A DNA stretch of 64,000 nt from Brachycybe producta (GCA_036925085.1 JAUPFP010000002.1:12057607-12121606); one strand, 5' to 3'. Shown: positions 1-12,309, numbered from the stretch's first letter. The notes: generated from the letters alone by a model not told the origin. Numbers and translations: made by a program.

Positions 1-64
1 AAAAAATTCCATTTCTAATCGATCCAGTTGTTGCATAAGTCTATTATCCGAATGGATCCAAAAA

Positions 65-79
65 CTATTCCAAAGAATC
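65..79 (-). other. Probable 15-nt terminal coding exon of the receptor gene
   Basis: After codons for NPTYK there is a strong donor (AAG then GTACGT, near 145). About 60 bp further a pyrimidine-rich acceptor ends in TTGCAG at 80, and the next codons read DSLE then TAG at 65-67 in phase 0. Without splicing, the frame continues through the donor as VRRRARGGG and stops at 114-116. The spliced tail is therefore NPTYK-DSLE and the read-through tail is longer and highly basic. Both are possible; I favour the spliced form because donor and acceptor are near consensus and preserve frame. Confidence 0.5.
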
Positions 80-3000
80 CTGCAACGAAAGAAATAAACC
101 CACAGACATGAGTTTATCCTCCTCCTCGTGCTCTTCTACGTACCTTGTATGTCGGATTGTCGTAAGCAGAGTGTGACTTTGTGCTCGTTATTGGAGCTTT
201 GGCAGAAGACTGTTTTCTGAGAAGAACGAGCAACAGGATGATAAAACCGATAGAGCTGAGTGTGGCCACAACGGCGGCCACAATCATTGCCGCATAATAA
301 GTGGGACTTGCGACACTCGCATTTGCGTAGCTCCCACTCGAGTCACCCACCGCCTCTAGTTTCTCTGTCGAACGAACGCATATTTACAATTTCGATACGG
401 AGCTTTATATCCCAGGAATCGTTTTGTTTACCCTTTTCTGTGGTCTTCGAAATGGCAGATCCGACCTTAGTCACAAAAGTGACGTTGTTTGAGGCTCTCA
501 CCTTCCCATTGATAAGGTACACCTGCATCCAAACTGTGTAACTGAAAACACATCGATCGTAATTATGCAAAACAAATCCCGGTCATCCCCTTCGAATTAT
601 TTTTATGTACTTCGTATCGGAGGTCAGTCCGTCGATGGTCAACTGGAACTGGTTACCCTTAGGAGCGCTGTAAAGCTGCAACGGCTCGATGTCGCTGCGT
701 TCCGGGACCTCCACGTACGTGATCCGATACACGTTCACGTATTTCTGTTCGGGATAGGGAACGCCTGTCCAGATCAGGTCCACCGTGTGTGCAGTCACTC
801 TGTCCACAGTCAAGGTCAAGTTAAACTCGAAGTCATCTAGAAAACGTTCACAATGTTAAAAAAAAGAATCGCCGTTTAAATTAACGAGATCGCAACCGAC
901 CACGAACGACCAGTGTGTGAAAGAGAACGGATTTCTCTGAAAGAACCTCAGTGCTCATGTTTGTAGGCGGAACAAACACGAGAACGGCGTCGTAGTCGGT
1001 GTCTGGCTTTAGAAGATCAATGACGTAAGTAGTGACGTCTCTATGGATGAGAACCGTTTGGCTCCACTGTTGGATCGTCGAATCAATTCGTGGCCTGTAC
1101 TGCAACTGAACGCCGTCGATGAACCGCCTCTCGGCCTCTTCGAACGATCGCCAAGAAATCTTCGCCGACGTCGACTGAACGTCCAAAACGTTCAGTTTTG
1201 GATCGATAAAGATCTTGGGTGGAAGAGTGGTCGTCACCACCGTGCTCGCCGTCGTGGCTTCGAGAAAGAAAAACAACAAAACGAGTCAACCGTAGAGATC
1301 CACGAGCAACAACCAAACGTAGTAAACTTACGAAGGGGTGGCGTGTGAACCGTGAAAATGTCACTCGTCTCCATGTTCTTCGTGTTCTTGATGATGACGT
1401 GCACCTTGAGGTAGTATTCCGTGTCTGGCTGAAGTCCGTTCATCTCGTGGGCGAGACGAGCGTTTTCAAACTGATTGCTCGGACCCGAGAACACCTCCTT
1501 GTTCCAAGTGGTGGTGTCTTCGCTGTGTGTCAGGTCCATCGTGTAGAGGATTTCAATGTGACCGTAGAGACCAACGTAAATGTTAGGAATGACAAAGTTG
1601 ACGCGGACGGACGTAGAGTTCAGAAGTTCTACCGTGACGTTCTTCACACCTCGACCTGCCAAAAATGAAAGTGACAAAGAATAAATCTTGTACTTTCAAC
1701 AATTCTCACGGCCAACCGTTGACTCACCGACATCCGTCTTGTTACACACAACGTAAGGGCACAGTTCTGGTACGTCCCAGACGACGACGTTCTCAGGTGG
1801 ACAGTCCGGAATCAGACCCAATTGCTGTTTTAGAATGGGAGGACATCCTCCCTGACAGTCCACCGAAGACGAACCGTTACTCAACACGATGCAAGTGCAC
1901 GTCTTCTGTCGATGGCCCTTGCCGACGCGCCACTGCTCGTTCACTCGGTAAGTTTTGTTCTCGTACACGCAATCACCTAAGACGAACACGGAACATTAAA
2001 AATCGACATCGCACCCACAACGGATTCACTCACTTTGGAGAAGCAACAGATTGGCTTCCGTATTACTGCTGCTACTATCGTTTTTATCGGTTTGCTCGTG
2101 GATCGTATCGTTATAAAGAAGGCTCACCGTGGCGGTACTAATGTTGGAAGATTCATCACTGACTAAAATTGTCCCGTTTGTACTTTCGACAAGCGAAATG
2201 GTTGTCGTCGTCGATGGCGAAACTGAAGTTAAAACCAAGTCTGGAAATACAGTGGCCGTTCCATTCTCGATATCTACAAGAGATCCAACATTTCAGTAAA
2301 CGCATTTATTTGTTACTAGAAAAAAGAAAACAGGGAAAAGAACCGAACCTTTCTCGCAAAACCAATGAAGGCAACAGTCGTCACCTTCGATCAGTGACAA
2401 GGTGGGTTCGCAGCCGAGATCGGTGGGAGGATCCGGTGCGAGAGGAGGACAGCGTGGTGTGCACGTCACGTTTCCCGCAACACATTTACACTCCTGATCG
2501 CATTCGTCCACCACGTACCTAGGAAGTATTTCTAGGTTGCGAAACTTGTGACCCTCGAAAACGCAAGTTGAACCTACGACCGACAAAAGTTCATTAACCT
2601 CGCATGAAACGGTTATAAAAAGAGAAAGATCGTCTCACCGTATTTACAGGTGACGTCGGGACAACAGTGAGGTGCTCTCGGAATGAAAGCCTGATCCACG
2701 TACCACTCGAGGCAGCCGCTCTTTTCCGCGCTCAGTTGATTCGGGCACACGATGGCCTCGCAGTGGACGTGACGTCCGGGAAGACAATCACACATCGCCT
2801 GACAGTCGTCATAAAGCCGCTCTCCCATTCGGAACGTCTTTCCCATGAACTCACACTGACTTTCCTCTGTAAACAAATCGTCGAAAAATGCATCGAAAGA
2901 CAAAATCTCGAAGGAGGGAAAATCGTTCCGTCATATACGCACCTAACTGCACGGTGATGGTGGCCTGAACCTCTCCCAGTCTCTCGTAACGCAGTCCCTT

Positions 3001-6000
3001 GTCCGGATCGCTTCCCTCGTTCAGCACGCCGACCACAAAGTAATATTCCCTATTCGAGGTCAGTTCGGTGACCAAAGTCTCGACTGCGACGTCTGACCTG
3101 TCGACGCTAACCAGAGCCACGTTGTGCTGAAGAGCGAGCGGATGACGATCCCAATCGAGAAATTCCGTCGTCAGGTTCTTCGTGTACAGAACGGCCACCG
3201 CATCGGCATCCATAAACATCTTCTCCATTATCAAGGGACTCATCAAGATTTGCAAGCGAACCGTCGTAGGATTGATGGGTAAGATCTTGTAGATGGAGGC
3301 CATCTGGCGACCTTCGTACGTACTGTCGCGTTCATATCCGTCGGTCGCATTGCTCTCGTTCGTCCGAACCACTGACAAAGTGGCTTCCGAGGCCGCCGTC
3401 GTCGACGCGTCCTTTGTACGACCATCATCTTCCGTCGAAGTGGATTCTTCGACAAACAGGTCTGTCTCGTTACCCACAGGAGACCGTTCTCCAATTGGAA
3501 AAGTCGAAGTACTGTTCTCTTCCAACGACGACGACGACTCGATGCCACGAAAAACGGCGGTTACGTTTGAAACGTTTATCATTATGTTTTCAGTCGACCG
3601 CAACGTCGCATGGAGCAGTTCGTTCGAAATGGTAGAATTCTCTTCGCGGGATTCTGTGGTCCCATTCTTCGTCGAATCACAAACGACAATGGTACAACAA
3701 TCGTCTTTGGGATCCGGAGAAGAAACACAGCCGAGACCAACAGGGACTTGAATAGGACACCTTTAAAACAACCAAATTCAAGTTAAAATCACATTTCGAA
3801 AACGATCTTTGTAAAACGGCTACCTTGGATTACACGTCACTTTGCCCATACTGAGGCATCGGCAGGTTCGCTCACATCCGTCGTAAAACTCTTCTTCTTT
3901 CTCATATGTCTTCCCATTAAAAGTGCACCCACTTATTTTCCGGCTGGAATTTTTGCTCTGATCAGCTTTGAAGTTACGAAAGTACAAAATAGAAATACAT
4001 TAACACTGAAAACGTCAGAAAGAAAGAGTGGAGTTACAGCTCTGTTCTGCATCGTTTTCGGAAGTTGTGGCACAGACCAACACTTTGCAGCATTCGTCGT
4101 CGGGATCTCGAACAGAACGACACACTGGATCGAACTCTCGACTCTTGTCTTCCTTGTGAGAACAACGAGGCTGAACAAAAGGAAACCAAACAGTCCGCAT
4201 TTAAACTTCTCAACTGGAAACCGAGTGTGAATGAATCTACCTGACACGACATCTCATATTTTCCCTCGTTGTTGTTACAGCGGCACTTGTAATCACATCC
4301 GCTGTTAAAAGTTTCTCCGACCAAATAAGTTGCATTTCCGAAGGTGCAACCTGCTTTCACCGCCTTCATCTTGTTTGACAACTGTGAAACTGAACACAAA
4401 ACGATCCGATTGAAACGTTTTTCATTTTTTCGCGGATCCTTAACACCAACGTCTCTCACTCGGCTCGCAGTGCCCACCATCGACGTCCCACGACGAATGC
4501 GACGCCATTCTCACGTACCCAGGTATACAATCGCAACGAGGAACCTTCTCGATAACGAGGCACTGAGAATTAGGTTCACACCTCACATTGGCACATTCAT
4601 CCACATCCTCAATACGATCTACGAACAGACAAAAGCTGGAATAAATCTCACATCGTAGATCAAAAACACACAAGGAATATAAAAGAAACCATCGATAAAC
4701 GGCTCCACAGATGCACTGCAGACCGTATTCCCACAGTCAGCTAGGCAACACTTCTTCCCAGTCCCGCAATCCTCGTCCGATTTGCACGTAGACACACAAG
4801 AGCCGGTCGTGTCCATCACCGTAACGGGACACTCGCCTCTCCTTCGACCCTCGTCGCCCACTTCAGTAAATAAACGAATTCAGTCTAATAACAAATAAGA
4901 AAAGACGAACAACGCACTGTCTCTGGCGTGCAAATCAAAGAGTAATGATCGATCTTTGGGGCATTCGACTAGAACGCAGCAGTCGTCGTTCTCAATCGCC
5001 TTTTCCGTACAGTTGTTCCCGACCGTTGCAAGTCCCTTCGGACGATACGAACCGTTGCATCGGTTACCACATTCGGCGGTGTCATTGCCCAAACAGAAAC
5101 ACCTGGCTAAACAATCACGATCGTAAACATCGCCGACAGACACACTGCGATTGTTCCACACGCAACCATCTGAATACAAAAAAGTATTTTCAGTGACAAG
5201 AGACGTTGGCGACGAAACGTCTTACACAACCTTCCGTGTACAAAACGGTGACTTCGGCAGATGGTCCGAGCCTCTTGGACATGACATCCTCCCAAACGGA
5301 CACTCTAACTTCGTAAGGGCTATTTGGTCGTAAGTTTCTCAGCGTGGTTATAGGAACTTCGCCCACCTGTAACGACACACGAATCCTCTTCAGTGAACAC
5401 GCGACAATAGAGATGAACTCTACGGCCCAGCTCTTACCTGAATCTTGTTCCAAGGTGACAACGAAATGTTGCTGCCCGTATAATGTCTGTACTCGACGAC
5501 GTAACCATATTCTAAATTGGGTCCGGGCACCTTAAAATCGTCCCATGCAAACGTGAGAGAGTCCGGAGTGCGACCGGTCAAGATCACGTGGGCACGTCCC
5601 TCTTCAAATTCATAACAAACAGAAAATATTTCAAAATCATTGCTGGATTTACGTCTATTGGGGGGAGAGAAGCTCGACCTTCGCAAACGACGAGAGAGCA
5701 GCAAGGATTGGCGGGATCCGGCCCATCTTCACGACATGAACCTCCCGACCCACGAGTCTCGCACGTTCTCTCCGAACACTTGGACACACCGCCATCCGAA
5801 CACTCGCAACGTTCTTTACATCCAACTTCGTAACGTTCTCCAACTCCAAGTGACGTTCCGTTCACAACGCACCCGACTGATTTCAAGCGGTTCGTTTAAA
5901 AAAGATAAGCAACAGCGAAAACCATGAACTTGCCTTTCGTTGACACAATCACAACTTCTGAATTTTCACGACTATCGGTCAGCTTCAGAAAAAACGAAGC

Positions 6001-7409
6001 GTTCGGCGAAAGTCCTTCTACAATCGCTCGTCCTCGAGAAGCCTCCGAAAGCTAATAAGAGAAAGCAGAAAGTATGATTTAAGTCGGGAAATAATTTAAG
6101 TCCAGAGTTACGTTTAAAGGGATCGCCGTCCATTCCGGTTCCACGTCTCCAATCATCAAGTGGCGTGATATCGACAGGCTCAAATTAAAAGTGGCAGCGT
6201 CATCTTCGGTGTCGTTGTCATGCGTGACGACCGCCACCGTCCAATGCAAAACGGTCGCGTTATGGGTCACGTCCGTCGCGTATAAATTAAAGGGCCCTTC
6301 ACAAAACAAAATAAAAAAATCGGCAACAAAAAATTAAAATTTCCAACACGGTGCACAACTAAATACGGTTAAAATTAATCAACCATTTGGTTGCTGAGTC
6401 GTCTAAGACAAATAAATGCATCAGTAATTCTTTAAAATCGATCAGAACTACACATTTATGAATATATATATAAAAAAAGAGTGACATCAGGTGAGATTAG
6501 GATTGAAATACACAGACCACTTTTGGTGGTTAATTTCGACTGGAAAATGAATTGGGGTTGTCGCCAAAACTGACCACTTCGATTCTTTCTATAAAAATAC
6601 AATGCAACCACGTAGCAATTTCATTTTGCAGTCGAAATTGACCACCAAAAGTGTTCTGTTGTGTTGCAAGGGCTTTAACCACCTACACCAAACACCCACA
6701 AAACCAAACAAATCTTTTTGTCCCGTGATTCTTGTAGTACTTGACATTTAATCTGTTTGTTTTTAATCTTTGGAGTGGGCGACTTGGGCCCATCGATCCC
6801 CCCTATTAATCTTTTCTTTTAAAAGACACCCATTGTGATCGTTGTTTTCCCCCATTGTGTTTGGACACAATGGACAATTTATCAAACAATCCATTATTTT
6901 CTGAGACTAAACAATAAACACTACTGCGACACACACGAGTCGTATTACAACATCATGAAATCTATGATACCTATGAAAATTAGCATCGATCTTAAAAATT
7001 AGCGACAAAAACAAGAAAAAATAACCGAACCGGAACAAGCAAGAGTACGATTATCACACTCGAGGCCCAGTTGTCGGTCGCACAAAAGCAGTCGGTGGTC
7101 ACAAGACTGGTTCACCTGTCGGGCACACACAGGAACCAAACAGCATGGACAATCCGTCAGAAGAACAGTCCTATTCAGAAGACAGACCGGCATCAAATCC
7201 ATTAAACACGGCTGAGGACCACACGAACACTGGACATCCTGGCCGGATGATGACGATCTTGATGCATTTTCCACTTGAAGGAAGAGAGGATCTTCTTCCG
7301 TGGTCGTCGCCATCGAACCGGTGGAGGAACTCGAACAAGGAGAAGCGAAGAAAACGAGAAAGAACACAAAATGACTAATCATAATTACGAGCCACTCGAA
7401 TCCGAACAT
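65..7409 (-). CDS. Multidomain type I membrane protein, epidermal cell surface receptor-like (IGFBP-like/VWC/FN3/WAP/EGF)
   Basis: Gene of more than 20 exons read right to left, joined by frame-consistent splice sites, mostly phase 1. The start at 7409 opens a hydrophobic signal sequence (FFLVFFASPCSS), then a Cys-rich IGFBP-like domain (CSCGPQPC). Order after that: FN3 (about 6300-5935), VWC (5879-5670), FN3 (5600-5230), VWC (5169-4920), WAP (4861-4710; KCCLADCG), calcium-type EGF (4620-4455; DVDEC), VWC (4390-4050), VWC running into a Ser/Thr-rich part and FN3-like part (3960-2945), VWC (2873-2640), VWC (2573-2350), Ser/Thr linker (2268-2040), VWC (1977-1727), three to four FN3 (1660-400), one membrane helix (about 285-215) and a cytoplasmic tail with NPTY. 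VWC domains typically bind BMP/TGF-beta or matrix ligands; NPxY recruits PTB adaptors. The layout resembles the invertebrate 'putative epidermal cell surface receptor' family, recalled from memory and not aligned. The last exon and one junction near 399/364 are uncertain. Confidence 0.8.
6519..6652. repeat. Foldback inverted repeat in receptor intron 1
   Basis: Two arms of about 32 bp (6519-6550 and 6621-6652) are near reverse complements: the first begins ACTTTTGGTGG, the second ends CCACCAAAAGT. A 70-bp spacer separates them. It lies in the first intron of the receptor gene, between the IGFBP-like exon and the first FN3 exon. It looks like a small nonautonomous DNA transposon or hairpin relic. 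The rest of this roughly 700-bp intron shows no coding potential. Confidence 0.6.
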
Positions 7410-8339
7410 TGTTAATTTAAAAATATTGCGTTCTTTTCAGTTCAGTTAACAAATTGATCTTCCATCGAAGTAAATTGGAAGAGGAAGATGATGAGCTAAA
7501 AAACAGGAAACTCTTGAAATGGCGATTTCGGTGGACTAAATTTAAAAAAAAAACAACGACGAGTCAAGTGAAGTTATGAAGAGGATGAGGTAGAGGATTT
7601 TTCGTCGTCGTCATCCTAGTACAAATAATAATATATATATCAGCATCGGCGTCGGCCACATTCACCACGACTGACTGAACACTCTTCTTCCAGTGTTGAC
7701 TCGTTGTTAAGTGTCTACCTGTGCGTAGCCTAAAACCTGTTTCACATGGCGGTGGAAATACCTGTTGGCCTCCAACCTCCTCCCCTTTCTACCTTCCCCT
7801 CCATTGTACCACCACCATCAAGGGGACCACAGCTAAGCACGAACACCTGAAAAAAAAAGTCCAGGCAAAACCAAACGAATAACAAAAAAACCACCCCTTT
7901 TTTTTAACTGTTTTATCAAGTATTTAGAAAGTAGGAACCATCCACAACAATTGTTTTTGAATGACGTTTTCAATGAAAATGGAGCTGATGACCTTTAACC
8001 CGAAGAGGAGGAACAGGTAGAAGAGTGGTTGGTATAAATCCCACTAAACCTCCTCCCCACCACGAAAATGTACAAAAACAACTTTTATTTAGAAAAAAAC
8101 TTTAAAAGAAGAAAGTCAAAAAGAGACTTAAGAGTAGAAAAATGCGCTAAAAATATTTCCAAAAGAAGTTATAAAATAAACTTTTAATGTCAGTTTGAAA
8201 ATGATACTTTAAGTCATGAAATACATTTTACAAATGCAAACATAGTTAGAGAAACAAAACAAAAACGAAGTGAAAATGTGCGGACCAGGAACAGTGAAGA
8301 TCTCTCTTTCTGAGATGCTGTTCATCATCATTATCATTA
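7410..8339. other. Intergenic, no gene seen
   Basis: Space between the receptor start codon and the COX16 stop codon. It is AT-rich with homopolymer runs and a short TA stretch near 7630. It presumably holds the receptor promoter on the right of 7409 and the COX16 3' untranslated region on the right end. No open frame with family similarity or splice structure was found. Confidence 0.6.
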
Positions 8340-8641
8340 TCATCTGACTGGGGCCTCCGGGGTCGATTCCCAAGGCCGGGGACCCCTTTTGTTCGTCCAA
8401 TTGTCCACATCCAACTCACGGATTTTCTTTATAATAAAAAAGACGTCATTCTTCATAATGTATTTCAATAGGTAAATAATAATAATAATAAACGCAAACG
8501 GGAAGTCCTTTCTCGATCGCCTGTTTTCCTTCCTTAAATCCCCTTTTAAATACACTAAATGAACCGCAACTGAAACGCAACTGCGGTAATAAATTACTAA
8601 TAGGTAGAGTATAGGCAAAGAGGCGGTTAGTAATAATAATA

Positions 8642-8678
<37 letters not shown>

Positions 8679-9790
8679 CCGCGATGAGTGAGTGAATCGT
8701 GAATTGGGGTGGCGGGTGGGGTATTTCAGGGGACACACGTACGAGGCACACGATGGTACATTATTTGCATAATGCTACCTACGTAGAGGCTAACTAACCT
8801 CGTATATTAATAACACAGGTGAGCAAAACCGATATTTTAATAAAATAAAAGGTTTTTAAAATGCAAAATGTTTCTGAAAATAAGCTCCTGAAATTGTGAG
8901 GAGCTGAAGCGTCGTTATTGCATCAGAAATAACATTCGCCTCTTTAAAAAAAAAACGACATGAAGACGCATTAATTAACAAGAAAATTAAACAAAAACAT
9001 GTTTTTTTTCTTGGTGATACTCGCTTTTATATAAAAAAAAAAAGGTCTCAGGCAACTGAGTCTATGGTAAATGTTGGTCATGGGTTCGATCCCCGTGCAG
9101 CGTGAATTATATTCTCAAATATATTTCAGAAGGTGGCATTTGACAAACAAACAGCTTCATTCCTTTGTTATTGACCCTCCTTTATTTGACAAAAACGACA
9201 AAATCCTAAATATTGTGAAATTTGTGACAACCCCTCTGACGTCACGATCGACTCCTGAGCTTCTTTTTTACGACAAAGCAATGCATGCAAGTGAGATGTG
9301 TTTGTTCACCGTTCTTACCTCGTATTCCGACTCCAACGTCACTTGGCCCGATTTCTTCATCTTGATTCCCATTTTCTCCGCTTCTTCATTAGAGATCTTT
9401 CAAGTTAAAAACGAGACCCCCCCCCCATTTCCATCGATTTATAATTTAATTAATAATTAACCCTCGTAGTAACTCCACCTCCAAAACAAATAGAAATTTC
9501 AGTATCGAACTAACCATTTGCGATTTTCTGAACTGATATCGCAATTGTGCAAATTCCTTGAGTCCAAACGAACCTCCGACCACGAGAACCTTCATTTATC
9601 GAATAATAAAACACATTATAGATTCTTAATAACCACCCACGGGAACCAGAAAACCACAGGTAAAAGGTTAAAGAGAGGGCGGAAATTCGTAATGTGAAAT
9701 AGATACAACACTCACTATGAATGGCAATCCGAACTTAATGAAGCGATTCCTCCACAATCGTTTGACGCCGGCAACCAAAGAATACACCAT
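8340..9790 (-). CDS. COX16: COX16, cytochrome c oxidase assembly factor
   Basis: COX16 is a small inner-membrane protein of mitochondria needed for assembling complex IV, where it helps copper and COX2 maturation. Four exons, all phase 0: 9790-9716, 9589-9515, 9396-9319 and 8426-8340, giving 104 residues (human protein 106). Exon 1 is basic with the start of the membrane segment (FGLPFI), exon 2 continues it with the family signature VGGSFGLKEF and QLRYQ, exon 3 ends LESEYE, and exon 4 carries the hallmark RGPRPWE. I chose the Met at 9790 because the upstream in-frame Met adds a sequence unlike the family. It is head to head with MRPS5. The last intron (about 890 bp) is much longer than the others and holds a microsatellite and a tRNA-like repeat. 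Confidence 0.95.
8639..8678. repeat. ATG/GAT trinucleotide microsatellite
   Basis: About 13 uninterrupted copies of the triplet GAT, preceded by AAT triplets, within the last intron of COX16. It is a simple repeat; the apparent poly-Ile or poly-Ser open frames across it are by-products. Confidence 0.9.
9045..9130 (+). repeat. tRNA-like fragment, probable SINE relic
   Basis: Contains GGGTTCGATCCCCG, a perfect B-box/T-loop of RNA polymerase III promoters, preceded by a paired stretch (TCTCAGGCAACTGAG). It cannot be folded by eye into a complete cloverleaf, so it is more likely a tRNA-derived SINE head than a working tRNA. It sits in the long last intron of COX16, antisense to the gene. Confidence 0.4.
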
Positions 9791-10124
9791 CGTTCGTCGG
9801 TTACTTGTTCGGATAATCCGAACAAAACCGCAAATAACACGGATTCGACACCAGGTCAATAAACAGGCATCAAAAGAGTTCACAATTTACGGCAGTTCAC
9901 ATAGTCCTAACATAAAAAATACGCCTAAAACCGTGGAGAAAACCCCGCACTTCATAAAACAAACACAGCTGACGACGAGCCACACGAGGGCCGGAAGAAG
10001 AATAGAAGACATGCAGGCAGGAGACCACGTGGTCGGTAGATGACGCAACAGTATCGAGACAAGTTCCGCCATCTATCGGCAAACAGAATAACTAAACTGC
10101 AAAGCTCAATGGGTTTTTAAACAG

Positions 10125-10132
10125 TGACGTCA
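10125..10132. promoter_or_regulatory. CRE palindrome in the COX16-MRPS5 divergent promoter
   Basis: A perfect TGACGTCA, the cAMP-response element bound by CREB/ATF factors, within GTGACGTCAC. It lies in the 430-bp interval between the two start codons (9790 and 10221) of two divergently transcribed nuclear genes for mitochondrial proteins. A shared regulatory role is inference. The same octamer also occurs in transposon-like hairpins in this window, so chance or transposon origin cannot be excluded. Confidence 0.4.
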
Positions 10133-10220
10133 CGTTCAAACAACAATTGAGCCCAGAAATGGAGGTTTCCCTAATCTGTGACGAGTTTAAAAACGTGTTG
10201 ATTGAATAAAACGAAATTTA

Positions 10221-12309
10221 ATGGCTCTGTTCTTACGATTCGGTTGCTTTCATCTAGGTGTGGAATTTTCTTTTTTGAAAAGGTATGGATTTTTACTTTT
10301 ACATTTCTAAACTTGTAAATTGTATTTGACAGGTTCCAGACGGGTGTGTGCCCTCGTGGCCCCGTCTAATTGGGGCCCCGCCTCCTCACTCAATCCACAG
10401 CAACATCATCAACAACAACTGAATAAGAGGAACACGAGTTTCTTCGTCAAATGTAATAATAATGATAGAAGTTTGTTTGTTTTTTAATACTAACATTTTT
10501 GGTGTGGAAAGTGACGGCGGAACAGCTGTGGAAGGGAGTGGTGAGTGTGAGCAACGCCGGACGTAAGAGAGGAAGAGGGAAGAGAAGCAGTCGAAACCTA
10601 ATCAAGAACCTCAACAAGGGACAGGTCATCGGAGTCGGTTCGATTTTCTTCTCTCGCAATATCTATCTCTTTGACCATTACATTTCATCTCTCTTTTCTA
10701 TGGAACAGGAAAGGACAACATCGTTTGGCCCGGTCTCAACGCTCCCATCTTGAGGGGCAAAGAGATTGTAGAACGAATAAAGTTACCTCCGGACCCAGAG
10801 AGAGAGGAGAAGCTCATCAAATTGAGGGACGAGATCTCCACATTCAGGACCCTTAAACTGTCCCCTCTAGAGAGAGGCTACTCAGGCACGAAGTGGCCAG
10901 GAAGAAGCATCGGTCCTCCCGATCCAGTTGTAGACGGTCTCTCTTTCTCTCCACATTCACGATCTCCCCATTAGCAATTTCTGTCTTTTAATCGTTTTCT
11001 GTTTTTCTCATAACAGAGACTTTTGACGGATTTGACACCAAAGTGTTGGAAGTGAGTAATCGAGCGGCCGCTTCGATTAATCCGCGTTATGAGTTTTAAC
11101 AAAGCTTCTTTACATTTCGGTTCTAGTTGAAAGCTGTTTGCAGAATGACCGGCAACTTCGGTCGCAAGCGAAGTGTCAGCTCGTTTGTCGTCACTGGAAA
11201 TAAAAACGGATCTGCGGGTTCGGTCTTTGCTATTTCGAATTCGTTCGTCACGAAAACGTGAATTGTGAACTGGGGGCCGTTGATTATGTCGTTTCAGGTT
11301 TTGCTCTGTCCAAAGCCGTCGACACAATGGCCGCTTTACGAAAAGTAAACCTTTTAACGTCTTCAAATCGTCGAAAGTGACTTACAATGGCGTCTCTCTT
11401 AATTTCAGTCGAAGAACAAAGCCGCTCAGAGGATGATGTTCGTGGAACGATTCAACGAACATACGGGTTAAAAAAACAAAAAAAGACCAATTTTCGTAAG
11501 ACCAACCAATTCTCAAGCGTCTTTCTTTTAGTCTATCACGACTTCTTCACGCAGTTCGGACAGACGAGGATTTTCGTGCACAAGAAACCGAAAGGTAACA
11601 CATCCCTTGCCTTTTCTTTCGACGATCAATTGCGATTTTCTCTCGAACTAGGTTACGGATTGGTTTGTCACCGCGTCCTCAAGAGCATTTGCGAGGTGAT
11701 CGGCATCAAGGACATGCATGCAAAGATAGAAGGAGCGACCAACGTTCAAAACATGACCAAAGCCTTTTTCCTAGGACTTCTCAAACAGGTCACCTTCCAG
11801 CTTTTAAACGCAGCACTTTCTTTTTTTTCTAAACCTCCTCTTCTCGTCTCGTAATATGCAGAAGACCCACCAGGACATGGCCAACGAGAAAGGTTTGTAC
11901 GTCGTCGAGATCTCCGAAGAAAACGACAATTTCCCTCACGTGGTGGCGGCTCCAACGAAGGTGCGAAAGGAGAAAGAAATTGAACCGCACGAAGTCATCG
12001 ACTACGACGACGTGAGACCGCATTTGCCGATTCCCTTCCTCCGTTCTTCACTGAAATGATACTTTTCTTTTTCAGTACATTACCAAAGGAAAAGTGGAAC
12101 AGGTGAAACCCAAACCTCCACCGTTCTTTACGAAACTTCCCGGTTGGAAGATCCACTTGAAACGAACTGTTCCGTTCCGTAATCTCTACGATTACAAAGT
12201 ACGAGCAACGGCAGAATATGGAGAACTAACCAGTTTCATTTTAAAGAATGCGAATAAAAACTCCGAATCCATGAACGAAGAGACTACGACAACAAACGAA
12301 ACTTCTTGA
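10221..12309 (+). CDS. MRPS5: Mitochondrial small ribosomal subunit protein uS5m (MRPS5)
   Basis: Component of the mitochondrial small ribosomal subunit, at the mRNA entry and decoding-fidelity region. Twelve exons with clean splice sites: 10221-10257, 10333-10452, 10512-10637, 10709-10936, 11017-11051, 11127-11217, 11298-11344, 11409-11466, 11532-11594, 11652-11788, 11862-12011, 12076-12309. Signature segments: FFVKLTAEQLWKG, GRKRGRGKRSSR, IVWPGLNAPIL, GPPDPVVD, the S5 N-terminal domain (KAVCRMTGNFGRKRS, then VTGNKNGSAGFALSKA) and the S5 C-terminal domain (PKGYGLVCHR, IGIKDMHAKIEGATN). The N terminus is a short mitochondrial-targeting-like leader. The tail after 12180 is poorly conserved and ends in a Thr/Asn-rich stretch. 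AATAAA follows at about 12360. Confidence 0.95.

Noticed and set aside
9887..10082. Minus-strand 61-residue hydrophobic open frame near COX16
   Set aside because: Two overlapping frames of similar length in a promoter-sized gap, no family resemblance, and start codon followed by the repeated phrase CCATCTATCGG. Probably chance.
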